Below the pieces are notes generated by a model. It was not told the DNA's origin. It searched no databases and was given only the letters and a program-made list of their open reading frames with translations. Below are positions 12,919 through 21,073 of a DNA stretch of 44,721 nucleotides, piece by piece. The DNA comes from a virus. The translations under genes and the position numbers were made by a program. Position 1 is the first letter of the stretch. Every line of letters begins with the position of its first letter. The DNA is taken from the IMG/VR virus record IMGVR_UViG_3300042465_002641, positions 1 through 44,721 of that record. The stretch is one strand, 5' to 3'.

Positions 12919-12977
12919 TGCTGGCGGCCTTCACGATGCTCGTGATTGTTGCCCTGCTGTACAGCAAAGGCGATTAG
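12918..12977 (+). CDS. 19-residue single-helix membrane micro-protein
   Basis: ATG 12918 overlaps the previous stop (TAATG), and the frame stops at TAG 12975. The peptide is nearly all hydrophobic helix (AAFTMLVIVALLY) with a short charged tail (SKGD). The coupled start supports real translation despite its size. Third member of the micro-protein group of this block; function unknown. Confidence 0.4.
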   Translation: MLAAFTMLVIVALLYSKGD

Positions 12978-12989
12978 TCTACGGCACTG

Positions 12990-13042
12990 CTAGAAGAACA
13001 AGGCTCCTCTCGCCCACGGGCGGGGGGATGCCTTCCTTCTAG
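12990..13042 (+). other. Long imperfect hairpin in the control region
   Basis: CTAGAAGAACAAGGC (12990-13004) pairs with GCCTTCCTTCTAG (13030-13042) with a 2-base bulge; the inner part adds CGCCC/GGGCG. A second weaker inverted repeat follows (CCCTTC..CTGAC near 13048-13060 with GTCAGAAGGGG near 13099-13109, then CTTTTT). Together these could end early transcription ahead of the late genes. The stretch 12978-13251 holds no convincing gene. Confidence 0.45.
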
Positions 13043-13136
13043 GGTTCCCTTCGTCTGACGGGTTCACATGTACACACCTTTTCTCTAAAAAAACAGTGTC
13101 AGAAGGGGCTTTTTGCTTGATTTTGGGAAAGTGGGT

Positions 13137-13192
13137 GGGGGTGTAATTTTTTACACTGGGGGGGTGTAATGAATTTCCCTAGGGGGGTGTAA
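13137..13192 (+). repeat. Three GGGGGTGTAA direct repeats, exactly 23 bp apart
   Basis: The 10-bp core GGGGGTGTAA occurs at 13137-13146, 13160-13169 and 13183-13192, with constant 23-bp period; the second and third also share ATTTCCC after the core. The first copy lies in a palindrome, GTGTAA-TTTT-TTACAC. A constant period near two helical turns indicates one protein binding the same DNA face. Either origin iterons or activator sites would fit. Confidence 0.75.
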
Positions 13193-13206
13193 CAGATTTC
13201 CCCCAA

Positions 13207-13212
13207 TAGAAT
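13207..13212 (+). promoter_or_regulatory. Candidate late promoter -10 (TAGAAT)
   Basis: TAGAAT lies 14 bases after the third GGGGGTGTAA repeat and about 40 bases before ATG 13252. There is no good -35; the third repeat sits roughly in that place, as in activator-dependent promoters. Inferred from position only. Confidence 0.3.
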
Positions 13213-13251
13213 AGTCTCATAGAAAAGAGGATAGAGATACAGGGTTGACAT

Positions 13252-13761
13252 ATGAGTTCATTGGGGTTCGCTAAGGAAATGAAGACCGAGAAGGAGTTAA
13301 ATTCCGAGTATGGCTGGGACATTTCCGAGATGAAGAGCGTCCGAAAGGAGATTGTTAGTTTAAATCAACAGGAGTTATGGACACGCATTGAGTCAAAGAA
13401 GCCCGTACATCTGCGGACTGTAGTGTGGACTGACTTCGGGGTTGAATACCTTAAGGCTTGGTTTGCTGGGATTAAGGAAGCGGACAAGATTGTTGCGTAT
13501 CTTGGTGACTTCCCAGAAGAGTCGGGCCGCCTTGAGGAGATGGTTGTGCATAACGATGCACGAGACCTGTGGAATAGTGAGTGGGTAGGTAAGGTTACCA
13601 AAAACTGGTTTCCAAATACCCACCTAATGGAGGTTCAGCACGATAACGGTACATGCGTTATGGTAATCTGCCGCAATTCAAAGTTGTACAGACTTGGAGA
13701 TAAGGTTTTAGTTGACTCCAAGAGAGCGAGTCATTATGTCAGAAACGGAGCACTTAAATAA
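13252..13761 (+). CDS. Hypothetical protein, first gene of the late operon
   Basis: 169 residues, charged and soluble, unrecognised. The N-terminal half is helical (EMKTEKELNSEYGWDISEMK, then VRKEIVSLNQQELW); the middle looks like mixed alpha/beta (TVVWTDFGVEYLKAWFAGIK); the C-terminal part is strand-like (MEVQHDNGTCVMVICR) and basic. The start ATG follows AGGGTTGACAT; no proper SD. As the first gene after the 23-bp repeats it could be a late regulator or a packaging factor such as a small terminase, but no motif confirms either. Confidence 0.65.
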   Translation: MSSLGFAKEMKTEKELNSEYGWDISEMKSVRKEIVSLNQQELWTRIESKKPVHLRTVVWTDFGVEYLKAWFAGIKEADKIVAYLGDFPEESGRLEEMVVHNDARDLWNSEWVGKVTKNWFPNTHLMEVQHDNGTCVMVICRNSKLYRLGDKVLVDSKRASHYVRNGALK

Positions 13762-13763
13762 TC

Positions 13764-14273
13764 ATGGCACTAGTTTCTAACCCACTTTTAAATATCGGTC
13801 CTTCTCCTTGGAGAAGCCAGCCTATCATTGAACCTTCTGTTGCGGCTGGTATGTATCAGCCAGATGATGGCGGTGTTGCTTACTATAACGAAATGACTGG
13901 TGGCGGTTACCCCGATGACCCTAGAGTTTTTTCGGGTCAATACAGAGATAACCCCTTTGGTACTCCTGCTCCTGCTCCTTCGTTTGGAAACTATCCCTCT
14001 GACATGCAGATGGGTCCAGCCTACGAGAATGGAGTCTATGGCGAAGGTCAGACTGAGTTTGCTGGCCCCAACAAGAACAAAATGCTTCCTAAGTTTGACC
14101 CTTATAGTGGTGCGGATTGGATGCGTGGCCTTGGCCTGTTTGCAAAAGGTGCTATTATGGGCAAGCCAGAAACCGCTGGTCCTAAACCGACCACTTCCGA
14201 AAGCGGCAAGGATGTATCCAAAGAATCAACTTTTGACCAGAAAGACTACTGGGGCTGGCTTTTTAATTCCTAA
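13764..14273 (+). CDS. Gly/Pro-rich hypothetical protein
   Basis: 169 residues of low complexity: rich in Gly, Pro, Tyr and Asn (for example YYNEMTGGGYPDDPR, then TPAPAPSFGNYP), with few hydrophobic blocks except near GADWMRGLGLFAKGAI. Such unstructured proteins in front of head genes are often virion-associated or internal, but no family is recognised. It starts 2 bases after the upstream stop and ends 2 bases before the next ATG, so it is firmly part of the late operon. Confidence 0.6.
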   Translation: MALVSNPLLNIGPSPWRSQPIIEPSVAAGMYQPDDGGVAYYNEMTGGGYPDDPRVFSGQYRDNPFGTPAPAPSFGNYPSDMQMGPAYENGVYGEGQTEFAGPNKNKMLPKFDPYSGADWMRGLGLFAKGAIMGKPETAGPKPTTSESGKDVSKESTFDQKDYWGWLFNS

Positions 14274-14275
14274 TT

Positions 14276-14401
14276 ATGAATCCCAATACACTTAATAAGT
14301 TTAAGAACCTCAAAAAGGGCAAGAAGAATGAGCAACCCAAAAAGAAGGGTGGCAAAGGTTGTTCCTGTGGTAAGCCCAAGTGCAACTGCGGGAAGTATTG
14401 A
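14276..14401 (+). CDS. 41-residue Lys-rich protein with CxC pairs
   Basis: ATG 14276 (2 bases after the preceding stop) to TGA 14399. The first 28 residues are very basic (LNKFKNLKKGKKNEQPKKK) and the end has two CxC pairs in CSCGKPKCNCGKY, a compact possible metal site. A second frame from ATG 14328 overlaps its second half. The spacing to the upstream gene supports translation; function unknown, perhaps a nucleic-acid-binding virion peptide. Confidence 0.5.
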   Translation: MNPNTLNKFKNLKKGKKNEQPKKKGGKGCSCGKPKCNCGKY

Positions 14402-14495
14402 CCCAGACGAGGACGAGGAAGAAGAGTATAATCCTATGGACTATATCTGGTTTACAAAATTTGAGCCGTGCGTTTCTAAAGAAACGCAGAGATAA
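14328..14495 (+). CDS. 55-residue protein in an overlapping frame
   Basis: ATG 14328 (inside the previous frame) to TAA 14493. It has a basic, Val-rich first half (RRVAKVVPVVSPS), a strongly acidic run (DPDEDEEEE) and a Tyr/Trp-containing end. It could be an out-of-frame gene nested with the 41-residue gene, or the two could be one product through a frameshift. The acidic tail after a basic start reads like a real protein rather than noise, but support is limited. The stop lies 1 base before tRNA-Thr. Confidence 0.4.
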   Translation: MSNPKRRVAKVVPVVSPSATAGSIDPDEDEEEEYNPMDYIWFTKFEPCVSKETQR

Positions 14496-14496
14496 C

Positions 14497-14572
14497 GCCA
14501 CTGTAACTCAATCGGCAGAGTATCTCTTTTGTAAAGAGAAGGTTGTCGGTTCAATTCCGTCCAGTGGCCCCA
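14497..14572 (+). tRNA. tRNA-Thr (anticodon TGT), CCA encoded
   Basis: Perfect acceptor stem GCCACTG/CAGTGGC, D arm ACTC/GAGT, anticodon stem TCTCT/AGAGA around loop TTTGTAA (anticodon TGT, reading ACA), T arm GTCGG/CCGTC around TTCAATT with one T-T mismatch, then C and an encoded CCA (14570-14572). Total 76 bases. It sits inside the late operon, next to an HNH endonuclease gene. Confidence 0.9.
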
Positions 14573-14580
14573 CTTTAGTA

Positions 14581-14617
14581 CCACCCCGCCCTCTTAACAA
14601 TGGTTTCTCTGGGGTGG
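14581..14617 (+). other. CCACCCC/GGGGTGG hairpin after the tRNA
   Basis: A perfect 7-bp GC-rich stem (14581-14587 with 14611-14617) around a 23-base loop, between the tRNA and the HNH gene. No T-run follows. It could mark the tRNA 3' processing region or limit HNH expression. Confidence 0.45.
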
Positions 14618-14631
14618 TCGTATTAACACCA

Positions 14632-15021
14632 ATGAGCGAAGAAGAAGTCTGGAAACCAATCCAAATCAAGCAGTTTGAAGGGCTGTACGAAATCTCCAGC
14701 CACGGGGAGGTTAGGTCTACCCCTAAAACGACATCAGATGGTCGTAGAATCAAAGCCAAGGTGCTTAAAAAGGGTAAGAATGGGGGAGGGTACTACAATG
14801 TTACGCTGTGCAATGATGGATTTAGGCACACGATTGTCGTTCATAAACTGGTAGCCATCCATTTTGAAAAGATTTTCCACAACGAACATGCTATTGACAA
14901 TCTGCAAATCAACCACATTGATGGTAACAAATTAAATAACAAGGCTGAGAATCTGGAATCGTGTACCCCTAGCGAGAACTTGCTCCACGCAGTACGGATG
15001 GGCCTTAGAACTTACAAATAA
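14632..15021 (+). CDS. HNH homing-type endonuclease with NUMOD4 domain
   Basis: 129 residues from ATG 14632. The N-terminal EEVWKPIQIKQFEGLYEISS, then HGEVRS, is the NUMOD4 DNA-binding module that precedes phage HNH nucleases. The C-terminal part carries the HNH core: HKLVAIHF, then LQINHIDGNKLNN and NLESCTPSENL. The enzyme should nick or cut DNA at one site and may spread itself, since it is a freestanding gene between structural genes. The longer open frame upstream runs through the tRNA and is rejected. The stop TAA is followed directly by the next ATG (15022). Confidence 0.92.
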   Translation: MSEEEVWKPIQIKQFEGLYEISSHGEVRSTPKTTSDGRRIKAKVLKKGKNGGGYYNVTLCNDGFRHTIVVHKLVAIHFEKIFHNEHAIDNLQINHIDGNKLNNKAENLESCTPSENLLHAVRMGLRTYK

Positions 15022-17028
15022 ATGGCTGACGCTCCCAAAGAAACTAACGCAGAAAAGATTGCTAGGCTAAGAGAAGAGATTGAACTCAAGAAACTTGAGG
15101 CTGAACAGGCTAAATTAACAAAAACGCCCCCAGTTAAGGCCGCAAAAGAGGCCGTCAAGGAAGGTGCGTCTAAAGTTGGTAGCGGTCTTGCTAAGGGTGG
15201 CAAAGCCACTGGAAGTTTTATTGCAAAACAGGCTGGTTTTGGGGCGAAGGTTCCCAACCCAGTTACTGGAAGACTGGAAACCCCTCCCAGTTTTCTTGAA
15301 AAAGGACTTCAAACGCTTTCTGATGTGGCTGGTTGGTTTGGCAAAAAGGCCGCAGAAAAAGTTGCAATGGCAAATGCAAAAACTGCGAGCGAAAAGGTTG
15401 TGCTAGGAATGACGGAACAGCAAAGAATCCAAAAAGGAGTTGAAGATGCAAAAAGAGCCAGAGCCGTACAAGAAGCAATTGCTGACCAAGCAAAAACCCA
15501 AAGACTTAATACACCTAGTCCCAATCTAGATGTTGGCCCAGACAAGAAAGTTGTTGTTAGCAAAAGAGGAGTACAGGCTGTTGTGCCAAAAGACACTCCA
15601 GATATTACCGTAAGAGACCCACTTGATGCCAGAGTTAATCGTTTTAAACTTAAACTTGAAGGGTATGTTAATGAAAACTCTGCTGTTGTTCGTAGCGGAA
15701 ACAAGCCTACAATCAAACAGGTTGCTCTTGATGCCGCTAAACTTAAGGCAAGTGGTGGTGCGGCTGGTGGAATTCTTGCGGAAGATTTTATTCTAAAAGG
15801 ACTTAATCGTTCTGGCCTGTTTACGGCAGATGAAGTTCCTCTTGTTGCCAAAAGCATCCTTGAAGACAAAGGACTCAGAACGAAACTGACAGACAGCCAA
15901 CTTTTTAGTGGCATTGATAGACCTCCGACTAGAGTGTCTGGCGGTGCTCCTGTTCCAATTACATTTAGAGATGGTAGAGTAGTTCCTGTTTACAGTGGTG
16001 CTCCTCCAGAAGGAAAAGCCCCAAGTCTAAGAAATGTTACCAATGTCGAAACGGGCGTTGAGACGCTTGCTGAACAGAGAGTTGGAAGAACAGGTCTTAA
16101 GCCAGAGTTTCCTGTCAAGTCTGGGGAAAAGCCAAACACTGATGTGGCGGTAGTTTTAGCAAAAAGAAAAGCGGATAGAGAAGCCGCATCTCTTGCTGAA
16201 ATTGAATCGGAGCGTGTTGAAAGAGCCAGAGTACAGGCTCTTAAGGACGAGATTAAACTTAAACTTGAAAAAGGTGGTGCATCGCCTGTTGCCGACCTCA
16301 GTCAGTCGCCTACCTCCCTCGCAAGAGCCGCTGAAAGAGCAAGAATTGAAGCCCTTTACCAATCTGGTGGTCTTAGTCCAGAACAAGAAATTGAATACAA
16401 GCGAATGCTTGCTATTGAAGAAGCCAGAGCCAAAGCCGCTGGTGGTGCGACTAAACCCGTAGACCCTTATGCTGAAGGTCGTGAGTTTGACCGCAGACTT
16501 GCTAGGTTTAAAAACCAGCCTCAACCTTTGAATACGGCAACATCTGGAAAGCCTGTTAATCTTGCTTCTCCTGCACAGGCTGAACTTGCCGCTAAGGAGG
16601 CGGCGGCGGCTAGAAGAGGTGGAATCCTTGGAAACACTCAGTGGGTCAGAGGTGCTGGTAGGCTTGGTTTGCAAGCCCTTGGTGTTACTCCCGACTTCAT
16701 GACTGGTGTCATGTTTGGCAAGCAGGGTTCTGCCATCAGTTCTGAAGGTCGTGTCTTACTTCCGAGCGAAATGGTTGAAGTTTCTGGCATGAATATGCCT
16801 AAGGAAAGCCTAGACATCATGACAAGAATGCACCCAGACAATGCGGCAAACCATCCAGAAATCAGACACAAGGATAGATTTAAGTTTAATCCTGCTTGGT
16901 ACAACAATGACCCGTATGAAGCCTTTAAGTTGGATTACAGCAACGATATTGCTGGCCCGAAACCTTCTTGGGCTACTGGAGTTGAAGCACCGCAAGGGTT
17001 CACTGACATGATTAACAGTCAGCGTTAA
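15022..17028 (+). CDS. Large Lys/Ala/Glu-rich protein upstream of terminase
   Basis: 668 residues. It starts with a coiled-coil-like helix (EKIARLREEIELKKLEAEQA), followed by a long Lys/Ala/Val-rich part of low complexity, another charged helix region (about 380-470), and a more ordered C terminus from about residue 535 (GNTQWVRGAGRLGLQALG, then DFMTGVMFGK). No enzyme motif is found. By position just before the large terminase it may be a minor head or internal protein; the family is not recognised. Its stop overlaps the terminase start (TAATG). Confidence 0.65.
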   Translation: MADAPKETNAEKIARLREEIELKKLEAEQAKLTKTPPVKAAKEAVKEGASKVGSGLAKGGKATGSFIAKQAGFGAKVPNPVTGRLETPPSFLEKGLQTLSDVAGWFGKKAAEKVAMANAKTASEKVVLGMTEQQRIQKGVEDAKRARAVQEAIADQAKTQRLNTPSPNLDVGPDKKVVVSKRGVQAVVPKDTPDITVRDPLDARVNRFKLKLEGYVNENSAVVRSGNKPTIKQVALDAAKLKASGGAAGGILAEDFILKGLNRSGLFTADEVPLVAKSILEDKGLRTKLTDSQLFSGIDRPPTRVSGGAPVPITFRDGRVVPVYSGAPPEGKAPSLRNVTNVETGVETLAEQRVGRTGLKPEFPVKSGEKPNTDVAVVLAKRKADREAASLAEIESERVERARVQALKDEIKLKLEKGGASPVADLSQSPTSLARAAERARIEALYQSGGLSPEQEIEYKRMLAIEEARAKAAGGATKPVDPYAEGREFDRRLARFKNQPQPLNTATSGKPVNLASPAQAELAAKEAAAARRGGILGNTQWVRGAGRLGLQALGVTPDFMTGVMFGKQGSAISSEGRVLLPSEMVEVSGMNMPKESLDIMTRMHPDNAANHPEIRHKDRFKFNPAWYNNDPYEAFKLDYSNDIAGPKPSWATGVEAPQGFTDMINSQR

Positions 17029-18638
17029 TGGACCAACTTGAATCCTACAAGCCAACCCCACATCCAGTAGTTAAACTGCCAGATGTGAAGGGGCTTGTAG
17101 AAAAGTTTGGCACTGAAAAGGCCATCGAGATTCTACAACTTAGAGAAGACAAGATTCTAGCCGAAAAACTGGACCCTTACCGCCATGGATTTGAGCCTTG
17201 GCATTGGAAAGAGGCTGATGGAATCCTAAAAGAGAAACAGGAAATCCTTGTTCTTGGTGGTAATCGTGCTGGTAAAACAGAATGGGCCGCTAAGCGTCTT
17301 ATTCAAACGCTTGTAAACAAGGACAAAGCAATGGTCTGGTGCTTGCACACGACTCACCAGTCCAGCATTCAGATGCAACAAAATGTTGTCTACAAATACC
17401 TGCCGCCCGAACTAAAAATTGCAAAAAAGACTAAGATTACGAATGTTTCGTACTCCCAGAAGAACGGTTTCAGCGATAACACATTTATTCTTCCGAATGG
17501 TTCTCAGTGCGTGTTCATGAACTACGCTCAGAAGAAAGATGTCATTGAAGGTGGCGAATGTGACCTCATTTGGTGCGATGAACTTGTGCCTCTGGACTGG
17601 ATTGACACCCTCCGATACCGTGTTGTGACCCGCAGAGGCAAACTCGTAATCACTTTTACCCCAATCCAAGGTTATTCACAGGTCGTTAAGGACTATGTGG
17701 CTGGTTGCAGATTCACAAAATCATTAAAAGCCGACCTGCTTGACGAAAACTCCGTACATGTTAACGGTGTAAAGCGTGGAGATATGCCATTTACGGCAGA
17801 TTGCCATAGAGCAAACGCAGGAATTGCGTGGTTTCACTCTGTTCTTAATGTTTACTCGCCTTTTGACGAGATGAAGAAGACCTTGATGGGTCGAAACAAC
17901 CACGAAATCAAGATTCGTGCTTACGGATACGCAGAAAACACGGTTGGCTCACAATTCCCAAGATTTGGAGATAATTCAATTGTTAAACATGACCAAATTC
18001 CAGAAGAAGGCACGAATTACATGGTCGTTGACCCTGCTGGAGCACGAAACTGGTTCATGCTTTGGCTTCGTGTTTCGAAAGAAGGTAAAATCTTCGTTTA
18101 CAGAGAGTTTCCAGATATGTCTCTTGGTGAATGGGCATTGCCTTCTGACAAGCCAGATGGAAAAGAGGGCGTTGCCCAGAGAAACGGTGCTGGAATGGGG
18201 CTGGATGAGATTAAGGCCACTATCAGACGACTGGAAGGAGAAGAGGAAATTGCGGAGAGATATATTGACCCTCGTGCTGGTGCGACTCAAGCCGTAGGTA
18301 AGGATGGTGGTACTTCCCTTATGGAATTGCTGGATGACGGAGACGACCCTATTTACTTTGCCCCTGCCGCTGGCGTGGCTATCGAGCAAGGCGTGTCGAT
18401 TATCAATGACTGGTTCTCTTACGACCTGTCTCAGCCGCTTAGTCCAATCAATGAGCCAAAGTTGTTCATTTCGGACAAATGCCAAAACCTTATCTACTGC
18501 CTAAAGGAGTGGACTGGTGCAGATGGCGAAAAGGGTGCGACAAAAGACCCTATTGACTGTTTGAGATATCTTGCTGTGATGTCTCCAGTTCACATTGGCA
18601 ACGACTACAGCCCTTTAAACAAACCATTTATTTACTAA
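17028..18638 (+). CDS. terL: Large terminase subunit (packaging ATPase-nuclease)
   Basis: 536 residues. The ATPase has Walker A GGNRAGKT (77-84), a Walker B region CDLIWCDEL near 178-186, and the coupling strand VITFTPIQG near 205-214. The C-terminal RNase-H-like nuclease shows acidic metal ligands at VVDPAGARNWF near 336, YIDPRAG near 418 and DPIDCLRYLAV near 508-520. It should drive DNA into the prohead and cut the genome. TAATG overlap with the upstream gene fixes the start. No small subunit is clearly recognisable; 6418 or 13252 are the best candidates. Confidence 0.95.
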   Translation: MDQLESYKPTPHPVVKLPDVKGLVEKFGTEKAIEILQLREDKILAEKLDPYRHGFEPWHWKEADGILKEKQEILVLGGNRAGKTEWAAKRLIQTLVNKDKAMVWCLHTTHQSSIQMQQNVVYKYLPPELKIAKKTKITNVSYSQKNGFSDNTFILPNGSQCVFMNYAQKKDVIEGGECDLIWCDELVPLDWIDTLRYRVVTRRGKLVITFTPIQGYSQVVKDYVAGCRFTKSLKADLLDENSVHVNGVKRGDMPFTADCHRANAGIAWFHSVLNVYSPFDEMKKTLMGRNNHEIKIRAYGYAENTVGSQFPRFGDNSIVKHDQIPEEGTNYMVVDPAGARNWFMLWLRVSKEGKIFVYREFPDMSLGEWALPSDKPDGKEGVAQRNGAGMGLDEIKATIRRLEGEEEIAERYIDPRAGATQAVGKDGGTSLMELLDDGDDPIYFAPAAGVAIEQGVSIINDWFSYDLSQPLSPINEPKLFISDKCQNLIYCLKEWTGADGEKGATKDPIDCLRYLAVMSPVHIGNDYSPLNKPFIY

Positions 18639-18639
18639 A

Positions 18640-20823
18640 ATGAACCTTTACAACCCTTCCATGAATTCAAATGGAGACCCTCTGGTTAACGCCAGCGAAG
18701 AACCGAACATTCTGGCTTTGCACGATGAACTGCAAAGATGTTTCTATCATGGAGCCAATGCGGCTGAACTTAGTGCCAACGATGACCTTCGCTATTGCCG
18801 ATGGGATGGTCAGTCCGTAGATGGCAGAAAGCACTCTACTGGGAAGCCAGAAGACGAGCCAGCCATGCCGTTTGAAGGTGCTTCTGATGTGAGAATCAGA
18901 CTTATTGACAGAGTTATTAACGAACAGGTGGCAATGTTGATGAACTCGCTCAAGTTGGCTAAACTTGGTGTGAGCGGAAGAACTGCCGATGATGCGGCTT
19001 ACGCTTCTGGCATGACTGCCTTGATTGGTCACATTACCAACAGGCTTAGAACAGAAATGAGACGGGAAACCGAACTGCTTTGTCAGTACGGCAACCAGTA
19101 TGGATGGTCTGCAATGTATGTTGGCTGGGAACAGCAAGTTGGCCTTAGAGAGCAAAAGACTAACATGGTTGAAGTCCTTCAGATGGCTAGTACTGAAAAT
19201 GGTGCTGGTGAACTGATTCAGATGCTCCCCGAATACATCCTAAATCCTCAGACCGAGGACATGGCTGTCGGTATTCTTAAGCAAAAACTTTCGACCATTA
19301 AAGAGGCTGACATTCGTAAGATGGTTAAGGACTTGAGAGAGTTTGGCGTATCGACCACCTTTGAAGAAACGATTACAAAGAACCTTCCGTGCGTTACCGC
19401 TTTGAAGCCGTTTGATGAAATCAGTTTCCCGCCAGAAACGATTGAATTCCAGAAGGCTAGAGTTGTTTTCAGAAGAATGTTCATGAATGAAGTCGAACTT
19501 CGTTCGATGGAGCGAAATGAAGGCTGGGATAGCAAGGCTATCGATGAAGCAGTAAACACGGCTGGCAAGATGTCTTGGTACAATGACCCAAACATCGTCC
19601 CCAGAGCCAACATGCTGGATACCTACGAATTTAGAGGCAACCACTTGATTGAAGTGTGCTACGCTTACACTAGACAGATTAACAGCGATGGTGTGCCTCA
19701 TATCTACTACACTGCCTTCTGCCCGAACGCATCCAGCCAGACTTACTTTAAGCACGAAAAACTTGGATACGCTCACGGCAATTATCCGTTCGTAATCTAC
19801 CGCAGAGAAAACATCAGAAAGAACATTGCTGAGTCTAGAGGCATCCCCGAAATCTTGATGACTGAACAGGCCGAACTTAAGGGCCAGCACGACTCAATGA
19901 GAGACCGTACTGCCTTTGAGACGGTTCCTCCCATCATGGTTAAGAGACGAATCCAAGGTATTGGTCGAATTGGCCCTGCTCAGCAGTTGCCAGTCTCTAG
20001 CCCAGACGATTACAGATTCATGGACCCGCCCAAGGGAACTCCCAACCTTGCCCAAATGGTTATCCAGCAGGTTGAGTCTAACGCTGGCAGATATTTTGGT
20101 CTTACTTCTGGCATGCAAGACCCAACGGTTCCTGCTCCGTACGCTCAGATGCTTCAGCAGGTTGCCACAGACAACTGGCTTACAACCATCTCTGAAGTGT
20201 ACACACAGTTGCTTCAATTGAGCCTTCAATATCTTGCGGCTGAAGAAATTGAGAGAATTACTAACATTTCGATTCCTCAGAACATGTCGGACATTGCCAA
20301 CCAGTTCGACTATGAACTCAAGTTTGACATTCGTAATCTTTATGTCGATTTCGTCATGGAGAAACTGACCGCAATTAATCAGTCTATCCTTCCGATGGAT
20401 GTTGGCGGTGTTATTGACAGAAACAAACTGATTGCGATTGCTATGAATGCGATTGCTCCAGATATGGCAAAGGAAGTCATTATCGACCAAGCCACGGCTT
20501 CTCAGAAGATGTTCAAGGAAGTGCAAACGGACATTGCTCTCATGATTCTTGGCAACGAGGCTCAGTATGTCGAAAACGACCCTACGGCTCAGACCAAGAT
20601 GCAGTATGTACAGGACATCATGTCGAAGAACCCTGTAGCCCAACAGGCCGCACAGACAAATCCGACATTCCAGATGATTTTCCAGAATTACATCAAAAAC
20701 CTCCAGATGAGTGTCAGCCAGCAACAGAACAAGCAGATTGGGCGTATTGGGGTCTCTCCGCTTGCTGACAAACTAGCCCAAGAGTCTATAATGCCTCCTA
20801 CTTCCAATGAAACCAGTGTATAA
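18640..20823 (+). CDS. Portal protein
   Basis: 727 residues, directly after the terminase by 1 base and before the scaffold/capsid genes. The N-terminal region has a pattern typical of portals in this position (DLRYCRWDGQSVDGRK, then PFEGASDVRIRLIDRVI); the central part is mixed, and the C-terminal third is helical and Gln-rich (QAAQTNPTFQMIFQNY). It should form the dodecameric ring for DNA entry and exit. The family call rests on synteny plus this pattern, which fits portals of short-tailed phages. The end overlaps the next gene by 17 bases. Confidence 0.88.
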   Translation: MNLYNPSMNSNGDPLVNASEEPNILALHDELQRCFYHGANAAELSANDDLRYCRWDGQSVDGRKHSTGKPEDEPAMPFEGASDVRIRLIDRVINEQVAMLMNSLKLAKLGVSGRTADDAAYASGMTALIGHITNRLRTEMRRETELLCQYGNQYGWSAMYVGWEQQVGLREQKTNMVEVLQMASTENGAGELIQMLPEYILNPQTEDMAVGILKQKLSTIKEADIRKMVKDLREFGVSTTFEETITKNLPCVTALKPFDEISFPPETIEFQKARVVFRRMFMNEVELRSMERNEGWDSKAIDEAVNTAGKMSWYNDPNIVPRANMLDTYEFRGNHLIEVCYAYTRQINSDGVPHIYYTAFCPNASSQTYFKHEKLGYAHGNYPFVIYRRENIRKNIAESRGIPEILMTEQAELKGQHDSMRDRTAFETVPPIMVKRRIQGIGRIGPAQQLPVSSPDDYRFMDPPKGTPNLAQMVIQQVESNAGRYFGLTSGMQDPTVPAPYAQMLQQVATDNWLTTISEVYTQLLQLSLQYLAAEEIERITNISIPQNMSDIANQFDYELKFDIRNLYVDFVMEKLTAINQSILPMDVGGVIDRNKLIAIAMNAIAPDMAKEVIIDQATASQKMFKEVQTDIALMILGNEAQYVENDPTAQTKMQYVQDIMSKNPVAQQAAQTNPTFQMIFQNYIKNLQMSVSQQQNKQIGRIGVSPLADKLAQESIMPPTSNETSV

Positions 20824-21073
20824 CCCCGAACCCCTCGCTTTTGAGGGCAAAAACGACATTTGGACCCAGATTATGCTGGTTGTTGACTTAAACATCAAAT
20901 CAGAGGTAGATGAGGCTCTCAGCATTGAATTGGAGGGCGAAAAGCGAGCGTTTCAGTGCGGACGGGCTTCTTGCATCAAAGACTTCAAGCGTATGTTGCT
21001 AGAAATCAGAAAAGAGGCTATGGATAGAAAAAATGTCAACTGGACCACTGACGAAGAGTTGAATTCGCTTTAA
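20807..21073 (+). CDS. Small hypothetical protein between portal and scaffold
   Basis: 88 residues, unrecognised. It reads as a helical domain (DIWTQIMLVVDLNIKSEVDE) with one Cys pair (CGRASC) and a charged C-terminal helix (KRMLLEIRKEAMDRKNV). It overlaps the portal gene by 17 bases, so it is translated from the late mRNA. Its stop codon lies inside the first arm of a set of alternative hairpins that precede the scaffold gene. Confidence 0.65.
   Translation: MKPVYNPEPLAFEGKNDIWTQIMLVVDLNIKSEVDEALSIELEGEKRAFQCGRASCIKDFKRMLLEIRKEAMDRKNVNWTTDEELNSL

Noticed and set aside
19894-20724. 276-residue minus-strand frame opposite the portal gene
   Set aside because: Antisense shadow with His/Arg/Asn-rich composition. 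The portal frame is well supported.
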